From positions 1-27,054 of the forward strand of contig JAVBMJ010000077.1 of the NCBI GenBank assembly GCA_031552535.1: a DNA stretch of 27,054 nucleotides, in the 5' to 3' direction. Source of the stretch: JAVBMJ01 sp031552535 (lineage in GTDB: Bacteria; Bacteroidota; Bacteroidia; Bacteroidales; Rikenellaceae). Both the position numbers and the translations under genes were made by a program. Below, in pieces: positions 14,855 to 23,086 of this stretch (position 1 is the stretch's first letter; each line of letters starts with the position of its first letter). The notes beneath the pieces are model-generated. The model ran no database searches and had not been told where the DNA came from. It saw only the letters and a list, made by a program, of their open reading frames with translations.

Positions 14855-17665
14855 ATGAAAGAGGACAAAATAAAAATCGAGGGCGCGAGGGTGCATAACC
14901 TCAAAAATGTCGACCTGGAGATACCGCGCGACGCACTTGTGGTCGTCACCGGCCTCTCGGGATCGGGCAAATCGTCGTTGGCTTTCGATACGATCTATGC
15001 CGAAGGTCAACGCCGCTATATGGAGACGTTGTCGGCCTATGCGCGGCAGTTTGTAGGGAGTATGGAGCGGCCCGACGTCGACAGGATATCGGGTCTGAGC
15101 CCGGTGGTTGCCATCGAGCAGAAAACGACAAATAAAAACCCGAGGTCGACGGTAGGTACCGTCACCGAGATCAACGATTTTCTTCGTTTGCTTTTTGCCC
15201 GCGCCTCGCGCGCCTACTCACCCGTCACGGGCGAGGAAATGGTGCATTATTCCGATGCCCAGATAGTAGAGTTGATACTCAAGGGGTTTGACATGCGGAG
15301 AATAGCGCTGTTGGCTCCGGTGGTATCTGGCCGTAAGGGCCATTACAGGGAGTTATTCGAGGGATTCATCCGCAAGGGGTACCTATATGCACGCATCGAC
15401 GGCGAGATAACGGAACTGAAGCAGGGAATAAAACTCGACCGCTATAAAGTTCATAATATCGACCTTGTGGTCGACCGACTGGTAGTGGGAGAACCTTCGC
15501 GCGAAAGGCTCGAAAAGAGCCTTGCCGAGGCTATGAAGCAGGGTAAAGGTACGATGGCGGTGCACGATTACGAGAGCGGTGCGTCGCGTTACTACAGTCG
15601 CCACCTGATGTGCCCCACGACCGGTGTGGCTTTTCCCGACCCGGCGCCACATACCTTTTCGTTCAATTCGCCACAGGGTGCGTGCCCGCATTGCAACGGC
15701 TTGGGTGACGAGGCTGTTTTCGATATGGGGAAGATCATCCCCAATCCCAAATTGTCGATACGCCAGGGTGCTGTGGAACCTTTAGGGAAACACCGGGCCA
15801 ATCTTCTTTTCGCCCTCATCGAGGCTTTGGGTAAACGCTACGATTTCACGTTGGACGACCCTGTCGGCACAATCTCCGAGGAGGGTATAAGTGCCATCCT
15901 TTATGGCGATTCGCAGCCTATGCCCATAGACATGCAGGGTATAGGCCGGCTGGGAGGGCATCAGATGGTGTCGTGGGAAGGAGTGGCGGATTATATCGAG
16001 CGCCGCGACGAGGAGCAGTCGTCGGGCAAATGGAAGGATCAGTTCTTTGTACGTCGTCCGTGTTCGGTTTGCGGCGGAACGAGGCTGAAGGCCGAGGCAT
16101 TGCAGTTCCGTATAGGGGAATGGAACATCGCGGCCCTTTGCGCAATGAGCATAGAGGAATTTTCGGAATGGATAAAGGAGATATGGGGGTTGCTGTCGGA
16201 TAAAGAGACCGCCATAGCCCGTGAAATAGTGAAGGAGATCACCGAAAGGCTGGGGTTCATGAATGCCGTCGGGCTGGGCTACCTGTCGTTGGCCCGCTCG
16301 TCGCGGTCGTTGTCCGGAGGCGAGAGCCAGCGTATAAGGCTCGCCACCCAGATCGGGTCGAGGCTTGTGAATGTGCTTTATATCCTCGATGAGCCGAGCA
16401 TAGGGTTGCACCAGCGGGATAACCGCAAGTTGATCCGCAGCCTTAAGGAGTTGCGCGATGCAGGCAACTCGGTGATCGTGGTCGAACATGACGAGGAGAT
16501 GATACGCAGTGCCGACTACATTGTCGACGTGGGTCCGAAGGCGGGGCGTAAAGGCGGTTATATAGTAGCCGCGGGGGACATCGACGCCATATTGGCTTCG
16601 GACACCATAACGGCCGACTATCTGGCCGGGCGCCGGAGGATCGAGGTTCCTGTGTCGAGGCGTCAGGGAAACGGCGAAAAGATAACCGTGCGTGGTGCGC
16701 GGGGCAATAACCTTAAGGACCTGACGGTCGATTTCCCGTTGGGGATGATGATCTGTGTTACCGGAGTTAGCGGCAGCGGCAAATCGTCAATCGTTAACGA
16801 AACGCTGCGTCCGGCGATGTCGCGCCTGCTCTACAATTCCTACGATCAGCCTTTAGAGTATGATTCCATAGAGGGAATGGAGTTTATCGACAAGCTGGTC
16901 GTCGTCGACCAGTCGCCGATAGGACGCACTCCGCGCAGCAATCCGGCTACATATTCGAACGTTTTTTCGGATATACGCAAGCTGTTCGAAGCGACTCCCG
17001 ATGCCCAGATACGCGGGTTCAAAGCCGGGCGCTTCTCATTCAACGTCAAGGGAGGGCGCTGCGAGGAGTGCCGTGGGGCTGGTGTGCAGACCATAGAGAT
17101 GAATTTTCTGCCCGACGTTTATGTCCAATGCAAGGTGTGCGCAGGCAAACGCTATAACCGCGAAACGTTGGAAGTCAGGTATAAAGGCCGTAATATCAAT
17201 GAGGTCCTGGACATGACGGTGAATATGGCCGTCGAGTTCTTCGAAAATATCCCTTCGATACACCTTAAATTGCGTGCCATACAGGAGGTCGGACTGGGTT
17301 ATCTTACGCTGGGCCAGCCATGTACGACTCTATCTGGTGGTGAAAGCCAGCGCATAAAGCTGGCGAGCGAACTTTCGAAACGCGACACGGGGCGCACGCT
17401 CTATATCTTCGACGAACCCACTACGGGGTTGCATTTCGAGGATGTGAGGCAATTACTCGATGTATTGCAGAAGTTGGTCGACCGGGGCAACAGCGTAATC
17501 ATTATCGAGCATAATCTCGACGTTATAAAAGTTGCCGACCACATTATAGATATAGGTCCCGAAGGTGGTGCTACGGGAGGACGCATAGTAGCAACGGGGA
17601 CACCCGAGCAGGTGGCCTCTGTAAAGGAGAGTTACACCGGCGCCTTTCTACATGAGATGTTGTAA
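14855..17665 (+). CDS. uvrA: Excinuclease ABC subunit A
   Basis: UvrA is the damage-recognition ATPase of nucleotide excision repair; it loads UvrB at lesions. The 936-aa protein contains two ABC ATPase halves: Walker A GLSGSGKS (33-40) and GVSGSGKS (637-644), with LSGGESQRI signatures near 485 and 825. Zinc-binding cysteine pairs are C277/C280 with C403/C406, and C736/C739 with C759/C762. The length and full motif set indicate a functional protein. It follows trmD after 101 bp, which contain a small GTAA-loop hairpin (about 14774-14787) but no clear promoter, so readthrough from trmD is plausible. No uvrB or uvrC is in the window. Confidence 0.98.
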   Translation: MKEDKIKIEGARVHNLKNVDLEIPRDALVVVTGLSGSGKSSLAFDTIYAEGQRRYMETLSAYARQFVGSMERPDVDRISGLSPVVAIEQKTTNKNPRSTVGTVTEINDFLRLLFARASRAYSPVTGEEMVHYSDAQIVELILKGFDMRRIALLAPVVSGRKGHYRELFEGFIRKGYLYARIDGEITELKQGIKLDRYKVHNIDLVVDRLVVGEPSRERLEKSLAEAMKQGKGTMAVHDYESGASRYYSRHLMCPTTGVAFPDPAPHTFSFNSPQGACPHCNGLGDEAVFDMGKIIPNPKLSIRQGAVEPLGKHRANLLFALIEALGKRYDFTLDDPVGTISEEGISAILYGDSQPMPIDMQGIGRLGGHQMVSWEGVADYIERRDEEQSSGKWKDQFFVRRPCSVCGGTRLKAEALQFRIGEWNIAALCAMSIEEFSEWIKEIWGLLSDKETAIAREIVKEITERLGFMNAVGLGYLSLARSSRSLSGGESQRIRLATQIGSRLVNVLYILDEPSIGLHQRDNRKLIRSLKELRDAGNSVIVVEHDEEMIRSADYIVDVGPKAGRKGGYIVAAGDIDAILASDTITADYLAGRRRIEVPVSRRQGNGEKITVRGARGNNLKDLTVDFPLGMMICVTGVSGSGKSSIVNETLRPAMSRLLYNSYDQPLEYDSIEGMEFIDKLVVVDQSPIGRTPRSNPATYSNVFSDIRKLFEATPDAQIRGFKAGRFSFNVKGGRCEECRGAGVQTIEMNFLPDVYVQCKVCAGKRYNRETLEVRYKGRNINEVLDMTVNMAVEFFENIPSIHLKLRAIQEVGLGYLTLGQPCTTLSGGESQRIKLASELSKRDTGRTLYIFDEPTTGLHFEDVRQLLDVLQKLVDRGNSVIIIEHNLDVIKVADHIIDIGPEGGATGGRIVATGTPEQVASVKESYTGAFLHEML

Positions 17666-17812
17666 TGCCGCCTACTGCATCAAGGCGTGTTACCATAAAT
17701 AACATTTAAACAGTTTCTTAGACTTATTAATGCGAATTAAGAGTTAAATGAATATTGGAAAGGTTTTTAACTTGCTGTTTATAAGCCTTATGAGCTTTGC
17801 CTGCAAAGTTCA

Positions 17813-17842
17813 CATCCCGCAGCCTTTGGTGGCTGCGGGATG
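17813..17842. terminator. 12-bp perfect hairpin, possible uvrA terminator
   Basis: CATCCCGCAGCC (17813-17824) pairs perfectly with 17831-17842 around a 6-nt loop. It lies about 150 bp past the uvrA stop in a convergent spacer. No T-run follows on either strand, so termination is uncertain; a smaller stem CTTTGC-CT-GCAAAG lies just before it. Confidence 0.4.
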
Positions 17843-17979
17843 ATCGCGCGCCTCAGGCTTCGATTTACGCCCACCGCTGGCTGTGGACTGAAAACATAAA
17901 TTCTGTAATTATTGGCGGCAATCCACTTATAAATTAATATACATATTCGAATTTAATCCTACTCTTAATTCGCATGATT

Positions 17980-18158
17980 AATAAAAATGCTGTTTGTCAG
18001 CATGTCCGGCCTCTGGCCAAGGCCGGCAGTCCGCCGCCGCCCCATGCGGCGGGCAGCAACTCGCAGGACTCGTTTTGGCTCTCCGCCGGCGGCAGACTGG
18101 GAACGCAAGTAGCTATATAACAGCGATATCGCAATCATTATCTAAATGCACAACAGGT
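17980..18158. mobile_element. Decayed second copy of the 160-bp MITE
   Basis: The segment AATAAAAATGCT...TCAGCATGT...CGGCC and the right end GGCGGCAGACTGGGAAC...TCTAAATGCACAACAGGT align with the copy at 10525-10684. The right terminus (18141-18158) differs at two positions from the intact one. The left terminus is missing and about 40 bp of extra G/C-rich sequence with a palindrome (18034-18052) sits in the middle. Confidence 0.75.
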
Positions 18159-18185
18159 TATCTTACGTAAAGCCCTCCCCTACGG

Positions 18186-20435
18186 TTACTCATCTTCTCC
18201 GGCCGGCATCTCGCCGGAGTAAGCACTCTCGCCACGCAGGTTAAGTCCTACGGCATAGCAATTGCGACCTTTATAGCAACGCAACGAATCAAGTGGCAAA
18301 GTTCGTACGACAAAAGCGGTATCCGGCAACCCGAGCCTTGCAGCCATATGGCTGTACAACAACATATTACGCGCCAACATGCGTTCCGATAGCCGCTGTT
18401 CCGCCTTTTCCCGGAACAGGGCTTTCGATTTGGCAACAATATCTCCACGCACAGGCTTGCCCGACGCCTTCAACAACGAGTCGGCATAGGCAGCCAACGG
18501 TTTTGATTTAGAGTCGATGGCTGAAACCGACTCCTCTTGAATCATTTCCAATTCCATTCCCGCATTGGCAGGATCGTTACGGAGGTAGAATGTCCGTTTC
18601 AACTCCAGTAAGGCCTCGCGTTCGGCAGCCTGGTCGAAATTGAAACTGCCGGTAAACGTGAGCCGCAGATCCGGTTTTTCACGCACTATCTTACCCAACT
18701 GCCCCAGTTTGGCATACTGCTCGGAATTAAATTCGCTCTGAAGCGGATCTATCTCGATATATTCGATCCTGTCGCCACCCAATCCCATCATCTCTGCGAT
18801 ATATTTTGCCGGCGAAGTGACGGCTTTTATCAGGGTATTGACAATCGCTCCCGTGATTATGCGTCCATAGGAAAACTGCGGAGAATCAATGTCGCCCGAC
18901 ACCGGCACATCGAGCCTCATGTGCCCCGAACGGTCGGTAAGGACATATATTCCCGTACGCAACGGTATTTTGTAGCCGGGCTTAACATCCTTGCGTTTTT
19001 TGTCGAGACGCGGACTGTATATGTCTATATGGTTGGTTCCGTCGAGTTTACCATCGCGCACCACATTCTGCCCGGTGAACGAAAGCGTACCGCCCGAAAA
19101 CGGATAGCCGAACATAGACACAGTATAAGGCGAAAACGCAGCCATATCTATATTATGCAACTCAACCGTAAGGTTATGATTACCCTCGTCCGAGGGGTTG
19201 CCCATCCAACGCACCGTGGTGCTTCCGGTGCCGTTGAGCGTAGCTTTTGCCGTAATCGAGCAATGGCGGTCGGGATCGAAATCGGTCGCCGATACCCCGA
19301 TATTGTTAATCGAGTAATGGAACTTCTCCACAGGCGTGTGATCCGTAAAATCGAAGCGCCCTCCCAATACTGTCAGATGGCCTATGTGTATTTTGCGGTG
19401 AACGGCCGCCGTTCCCGCTGCATCCGGCTGTACACCGGAAGGCTCGTTCTTCATCAACCTGCTGAAATTATGTGTACTGTCGGCGTTTAATTCGTAATGG
19501 CTGCGAATACCGTAGATCGACAGTTCGTCGAGCAGATAACGTTCTGCGGCTGGATTCACACCGGCAATACGGGTCGTGACGCTGTCGGCAGACACAACTT
19601 CCCGGCTTTGGCCGTCGCGCAGATTAAACCCGCGTAGCACTCCCGTCCCACTCACATCAAAGTCCATCACATTGTCGGTGTGACCCTTAATACGCAAATC
19701 AGCACTCAACCACCCCCTAAGTTCCGACACATCCATGCTCTCTTTGAGGTATGGCAAAAGACCTTCTATAGAGAAATCCTTTAGCGTCAACGCCAACTCG
19801 TAACGGTTATGCATGTTATCGTATACGATATTCGACGCCAGCGAACCTCCTTCTGGAAAGTCGAGGTTGAGTCCCATATCGGTATTTTCGCTGCTAAGGT
19901 AGAATCCAGGAATATCCAATCTGAGATGGCGTAACTCCCAGCGGCTGCCTACGGTTATATTTTTATATACAAGGTCCGACCGGTGGAGCCCTATGTTGTA
20001 GATGCCCACATCCCATGATCTGGCGACGGGTTGTGCCGGCGCAGTGGTATCGCCTGCAAAATGTTCGACAATGTCGTCGAAATTGAACGACTCGCCCTGC
20101 TGCACTATATTGAATTCCGCGCCTTCGAATGAAATCCGTTGTATGATGAACCGTTTGGCCAGCATCGGGAAGAGCCGTATCCGTGTCCGGAAATTATCGC
20201 ACGAAACGAACGGGCTGCATCCGTCGGGTTCATAAATCGTGACATTTTTGGCCGTAATGCTTGTCGTAAACAGGTTGATCCAAAGGGCACCTATCTCTAC
20301 CCGCCGTCCCACGAGTTCTTCGCCATGGGTCGATATATAGTGTTTTGCAATGGGCGGCACAGCGATCTGGATTGCCGCCATAATGGCTACCGCTACCGAT
20401 AATGTTACGATCAAACGTTTGCTCTGTTTCTTCAT
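18186..20435 (-). CDS. DUF748 / AsmA-like envelope protein
   Basis: This 749-aa protein has one N-terminal membrane anchor (about 8-28) followed by a long beta-rich periplasmic region. The early segment GRRVEIGALWINLFTTSITAKNVTIYEP (43-70) and repeated short strand patterns are typical of DUF748/AsmA-like proteins. Related proteins bridge or act at the inner and outer membranes and may handle lipids. The motif LTFTGSFNFDQAAEREALLELK (about 614-635) is typical of the C-terminal DUF748 region. The exact role is unknown. Translation follows a 5' leader containing an 18-bp imperfect hairpin (20452-20492). It lies downstream of argD but is separated by 432 bp of repeats, so it is probably not part of the arginine operon. 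Confidence 0.82.
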   Translation of the reverse strand: MKKQSKRLIVTLSVAVAIMAAIQIAVPPIAKHYISTHGEELVGRRVEIGALWINLFTTSITAKNVTIYEPDGCSPFVSCDNFRTRIRLFPMLAKRFIIQRISFEGAEFNIVQQGESFNFDDIVEHFAGDTTAPAQPVARSWDVGIYNIGLHRSDLVYKNITVGSRWELRHLRLDIPGFYLSSENTDMGLNLDFPEGGSLASNIVYDNMHNRYELALTLKDFSIEGLLPYLKESMDVSELRGWLSADLRIKGHTDNVMDFDVSGTGVLRGFNLRDGQSREVVSADSVTTRIAGVNPAAERYLLDELSIYGIRSHYELNADSTHNFSRLMKNEPSGVQPDAAGTAAVHRKIHIGHLTVLGGRFDFTDHTPVEKFHYSINNIGVSATDFDPDRHCSITAKATLNGTGSTTVRWMGNPSDEGNHNLTVELHNIDMAAFSPYTVSMFGYPFSGGTLSFTGQNVVRDGKLDGTNHIDIYSPRLDKKRKDVKPGYKIPLRTGIYVLTDRSGHMRLDVPVSGDIDSPQFSYGRIITGAIVNTLIKAVTSPAKYIAEMMGLGGDRIEYIEIDPLQSEFNSEQYAKLGQLGKIVREKPDLRLTFTGSFNFDQAAEREALLELKRTFYLRNDPANAGMELEMIQEESVSAIDSKSKPLAAYADSLLKASGKPVRGDIVAKSKALFREKAEQRLSERMLARNMLLYSHMAARLGLPDTAFVVRTLPLDSLRCYKGRNCYAVGLNLRGESAYSGEMPAGEDE

Positions 20436-20451
20436 GTGGGTGGTAGTATTT

Positions 20452-20492
20452 AGGGCCTGCTTACACTATTAAAGATAGTGTGAACAGACCCT
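20452..20492 (-). promoter_or_regulatory. 5' leader hairpin before DUF748
   Basis: AGGGCCTGCTTACACTAT (20452-20469) matches the reverse complement of 20475-20492 at 15 of 18 positions, around a 5-nt loop. The 3' base of the stem lies 16 nt upstream of the start codon on the minus strand. It could modulate translation of DUF748, or it may just be another dispersed repeat. Confidence 0.5.
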
Positions 20493-20535
20493 GGCGAAGT
20501 TGTTGCTCTCCACGTCAACTTCCTGATACGCCGCA

Positions 20536-20543
20536 CAAAGTTA
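20536..20543 (-). promoter_or_regulatory. Possible DUF748 -7 element
   Basis: On the minus strand TAACTTTG is an exact TAnnTTTG match about 100 nt before the DUF748 ATG. No clean TTTG lies at the expected upstream distance. Confidence 0.45.
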
Positions 20544-20726
20544 CATGTTTTTTTCTAAGAAACGGATCAAGAGTTTGTCTAAATTTCCAATAGCAACTAT
20601 TTATCGTCTCTTTTCGGCCTCTTTTCCCCGTTTGCATAATATCGGAGGCGTCACGGCCGTAGCTTTCGGGTGTATGTTCGTCAGAGCAAAGTAGTGTCAA
20701 AAGACGCGGTGCGCCCGGTTTTCACC

Positions 20727-20775
20727 ATATTTACACAGGAAATTTAGACAGATCTTACACTGGAAATTTAAACAG
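20727..20775. repeat. Two tandem 24-25-bp repeats
   Basis: ATATTTACACAGGAAATTTA (start of unit 1, 20727-20751) and ATCTTACACTGGAAATTTAA (start of unit 2, 20752-20775) are adjacent, similar units. On the minus strand each contains CTGTyTAAATTTCC, a relative of the dispersed motif in other spacers. Confidence 0.7.
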
Positions 20776-20794
20776 GGCCCAAATACCCTGGAAA

Positions 20795-20844
20795 TTATGT
20801 AAGGTCCAATAAATTCTTACACGGAATTATTGGACCTTACATAA
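20795..20844 (-). terminator. 18-bp perfect hairpin downstream of argD
   Basis: TTATGTAAGGTCCAATAA (20795-20812) is the exact reverse complement of 20827-20844, with a 14-nt loop. It begins about 24 bp after the argD stop, where a terminator would be expected. The sequence after the stem on the minus strand (TTTCCAGGG) has only a weak T-run, so rho-independent function is uncertain. Confidence 0.55.
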
Positions 20845-20867
20845 AATGTATTTCGGGGATTGGCAGA

Positions 20868-22007
20868 TTACAGCACTTTGTCCAACGCTCTCCCGAATGC
20901 TACGAGGAACATATCGGCGTGCTCTACGGTGATATTTAGTGCCGGCAACAGGCGCACTACGCTGCGGCCCGACGACCCGACAAATATCTTCTCCCCATGC
21001 AACAACTCCCGGCGCAACGGGGCCGAGTCGCCCTCCATCTCTATTCCGATCATCAATCCGCGTCCGCGCACCTCTTTCACGCCCGGCATTTGGCGCAGCT
21101 TTCCTGCCATATAATCGCCCACGGCGGCAGCATTGTCCATCAGGCTGTCGCGCGCAATCACTTCGGCGACAGCCAAAGCTGCGGCGCAAGCCAGTTGGTT
21201 GCCGCCGAAAGTGGTACCCAGCATGCCGTATTTCGGGGCTATATGCGGAGCTATCGATATGGCCCCCACAGGAAAACCGTTGCCTATTCCCTTGGCCATA
21301 GTGTAGATGTCGGCATCGGCTCCCGCCCAGTCGTGGGAATAATATTTTCCGGTGCGTCCGCAGCCGCACTGCACGCTGTCGGCGATATATACAGCCCCAT
21401 ACCGGTCGCAAAGAGTGCGTATAGCCTGCAAAAATTCCGGCGACGCCAACTTTATTCCGCCCACGCCCTGTATTCCCTCGATGATCACCGACGACACCTC
21501 ATCACCATGCGATGCGAAATATTCCTCAAGCGCCACAATATCGTTATGAGGTAAAAACACCGCATTATCCGTTTCGTTCACAGGCGCCACAATAGCCGGA
21601 TTGTCAGTCACAGCCACCGCCAGCGACGTCCGCCCGTGGAACGACCCTCGGAAAGCGACCACTTTCTTTCGACCGTTGTAGAACGAAGCCAGCTTCATGG
21701 CGTTTTCATTGGCCTCGGCGCCGGAGTTGCACAGAAAAAGTTGGTAATCTTTTTTCCCAGAAAGCTGCCCGAGCATTTCAGCCAATTGGCGTTGCTGGGG
21801 AATAATCACCGAGTTGGAGTAAAATCCTATACGATTGATTTGTCCGGTCACGGCGTCGACATACTCCTTCCGGGTATGTCCTATCGAAATCACGGCATGG
21901 CCGCCGTACATATCCAGATAACGTGTCCCATGGTCATCCCAGACCCATGAGCCTTCTGCACGGACTATGGCAATATCGTGAAGCGGATATACGTCGAATA
22001 ATTTCAT
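20868..22007 (-). CDS. argD: Acetyl/succinylornithine aminotransferase
   Basis: ArgD is a PLP enzyme that makes N-acylornithine from N-acylglutamate semialdehyde. The 379-aa class-III aminotransferase has NSGAEANENAMKLA (94-107) for phosphate binding, D210 for the PLP ring nitrogen and the Schiff-base lysine K239 in MAKGIGNGFPVGA. The segment after D210 reads DSVQCGCGRTG; the Glu common in the DEVQ motif is Ser here, which may be a lineage trait. It follows argC after 101 bp. In Bacteroides fragilis the pathway uses succinylated intermediates, so the natural substrate may be N-succinylglutamate semialdehyde (inference). Confidence 0.93.
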   Translation of the reverse strand: MKLFDVYPLHDIAIVRAEGSWVWDDHGTRYLDMYGGHAVISIGHTRKEYVDAVTGQINRIGFYSNSVIIPQQRQLAEMLGQLSGKKDYQLFLCNSGAEANENAMKLASFYNGRKKVVAFRGSFHGRTSLAVAVTDNPAIVAPVNETDNAVFLPHNDIVALEEYFASHGDEVSSVIIEGIQGVGGIKLASPEFLQAIRTLCDRYGAVYIADSVQCGCGRTGKYYSHDWAGADADIYTMAKGIGNGFPVGAISIAPHIAPKYGMLGTTFGGNQLACAAALAVAEVIARDSLMDNAAAVGDYMAGKLRQMPGVKEVRGRGLMIGIEMEGDSAPLRRELLHGEKIFVGSSGRSVVRLLPALNITVEHADMFLVAFGRALDKVL

Positions 22008-22069
22008 CTATTCTGCAACTTAAAGGTTGGACCCTTCCTGAATCTCCAGAAAGAACCCGGACAAAATAA

Positions 22070-22111
22070 AAACTGTTTAAATTTCCTGCGACTTTATGCT
22101 AACACGCCCTA
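22070..22111 (-). repeat. Repeat motifs in the argC-argD gap
   Basis: The argC stop codon is the TAG of TAGGGCGTGTTAGCATAAAG on the minus strand. It is followed by a copy of AGGAAATTTAAACAGTTT. The plus-strand segment AAACTGTTTAAATTTCCT (22070-22087) is identical to 703-720 in the hemD-rnpA spacer. Confidence 0.8.
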
Positions 22112-23086
22112 AAATGCAGCCGGTTTCAGGCGCAGGCCCTCATGCTCATCGAGCCCCATCATCAGGTTGAGATTCTGCACCGCCTGGCCGCTGGCTCCTT
22201 TCAACAGGTTATCTAAGATGCTCGTGACCAAGAGCATGTCACCATGCTTTTCGATATGCAACAGACACTTATTGGTGTTAACCACCTGCTTGAGGTTAAT
22301 CCCCGAAGGAGAGACAAACGTAAATGCCGCGCCACTGTAATAGTCGTTATAAAGCTGCACCGCATCTTCGGCCGACAAGTCGCTGCACATATAAACCGAG
22401 GCGAATATACCCCGCGTGAAGTCGCCGCGGCACGGTATGAAATCCAGCCTGCCTCCGAATCCCGGCATCAGGCCACGCAGGCTCTCCGTTATTTCGCCCA
22501 GATGCTGGTGGTCGAACTCCTTATAGGTCGAAAAATTACCCTCGCGCCAACTGAAATGCGACGTCGCAGCGAGTTTCTGCCCGGCTCCGGTCGAACCCGT
22601 TACGGCATTTATATGTATCTCATCGGCGAGCATTCCCTTTGCGGCCAACGGTAGCAGGGCCAATTGTATAGCTGTGGCAAAACATCCGGGATTGGCAATA
22701 TTGCGTGCCGTGCGGATCTTTTCGCGACTCAACTCCGGAAGCCCGTAAACGAATTGCCTGCCGCCTGTCGAAGATGTGGCCGCCAGGCGGAAATCCTGGC
22801 TCAGGTCGATAACCCTCACCGTATCCGGAACGGGGTTTCGTTCCAGGAATTTACGCGCATCGCCATGCCCCACGCACAGCATTATCACATCCACATCATC
22901 CTGCAACTCGCCGGTGAAGCGCATATCGGTTTCACCGAACAGGTCAGCATGCACCTCATACAACTTTTTACCGGCACTGCTCGTACTATGCACGAATGAC
23001 AGTTCTACTCCGCGATGGTTCAGCAGTAAACGTATAGCTTCGCCTCCCGTGTACCCCGCGCCGCCTATGATCCCTACCCGTACCAT
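22109..23086 (-). CDS. argC: N-acyl-gamma-glutamyl-phosphate reductase
   Basis: ArgC reduces N-acylglutamyl-5-phosphate to the semialdehyde with NADPH. The 325-aa protein has the Rossmann motif GIIGGAGYTGGEAIRLL (5-21), the active-site Cys135 in NPGCFATAIQLAL, and a VTGSTGAGQKL segment. It overlaps argG by one base (TAATG), a sign of translational coupling. Its stop codon is part of a dispersed spacer motif. argB and argF are absent from the window, so they must lie elsewhere. Confidence 0.96.
   Translation of the reverse strand: MVRVGIIGGAGYTGGEAIRLLLNHRGVELSFVHSTSSAGKKLYEVHADLFGETDMRFTGELQDDVDVIMLCVGHGDARKFLERNPVPDTVRVIDLSQDFRLAATSSTGGRQFVYGLPELSREKIRTARNIANPGCFATAIQLALLPLAAKGMLADEIHINAVTGSTGAGQKLAATSHFSWREGNFSTYKEFDHQHLGEITESLRGLMPGFGGRLDFIPCRGDFTRGIFASVYMCSDLSAEDAVQLYNDYYSGAAFTFVSPSGINLKQVVNTNKCLLHIEKHGDMLLVTSILDNLLKGASGQAVQNLNLMMGLDEHEGLRLKPAAF

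Larger units (their letters stand above)
17666..18185. repeat. 520-bp convergent spacer uvrA/DUF748 made of repeats
   Basis: No gene is seen. In order it holds: the motif GGCGTGTTACCATAAA (17686-17701); a minus-strand copy of AGAAACTGTTTAAAT (about 17703-17717); a perfect 12-bp hairpin (17813-17842); an imperfect inverted pair with core GCGAATTAAGAGT (17724-17744 with 17961-17984); and a decayed copy of the MITE at 17980-18158. The spacer looks like a pile-up of non-autonomous element remnants. Confidence 0.7.
20436..20867. repeat. 432-bp spacer argD/DUF748 with hairpins and tandem repeats
   Basis: No gene is seen. It holds an 18-bp hairpin near DUF748 (20452-20492), a possible DUF748 promoter (20536-20543), an inverted pair TGTCTAAATTTCC/GGAAATTTAGACA (about 20576-20588 with 20739-20751), a degenerate 24-25-bp tandem repeat (20727-20775) and an 18-bp perfect hairpin after argD (20795-20844). 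Confidence 0.7.

Noticed and set aside
20727..20775. Tandem repeats as a CRISPR array
   Set aside because: There are only two adjacent degenerate units with no spacers and no cas genes.
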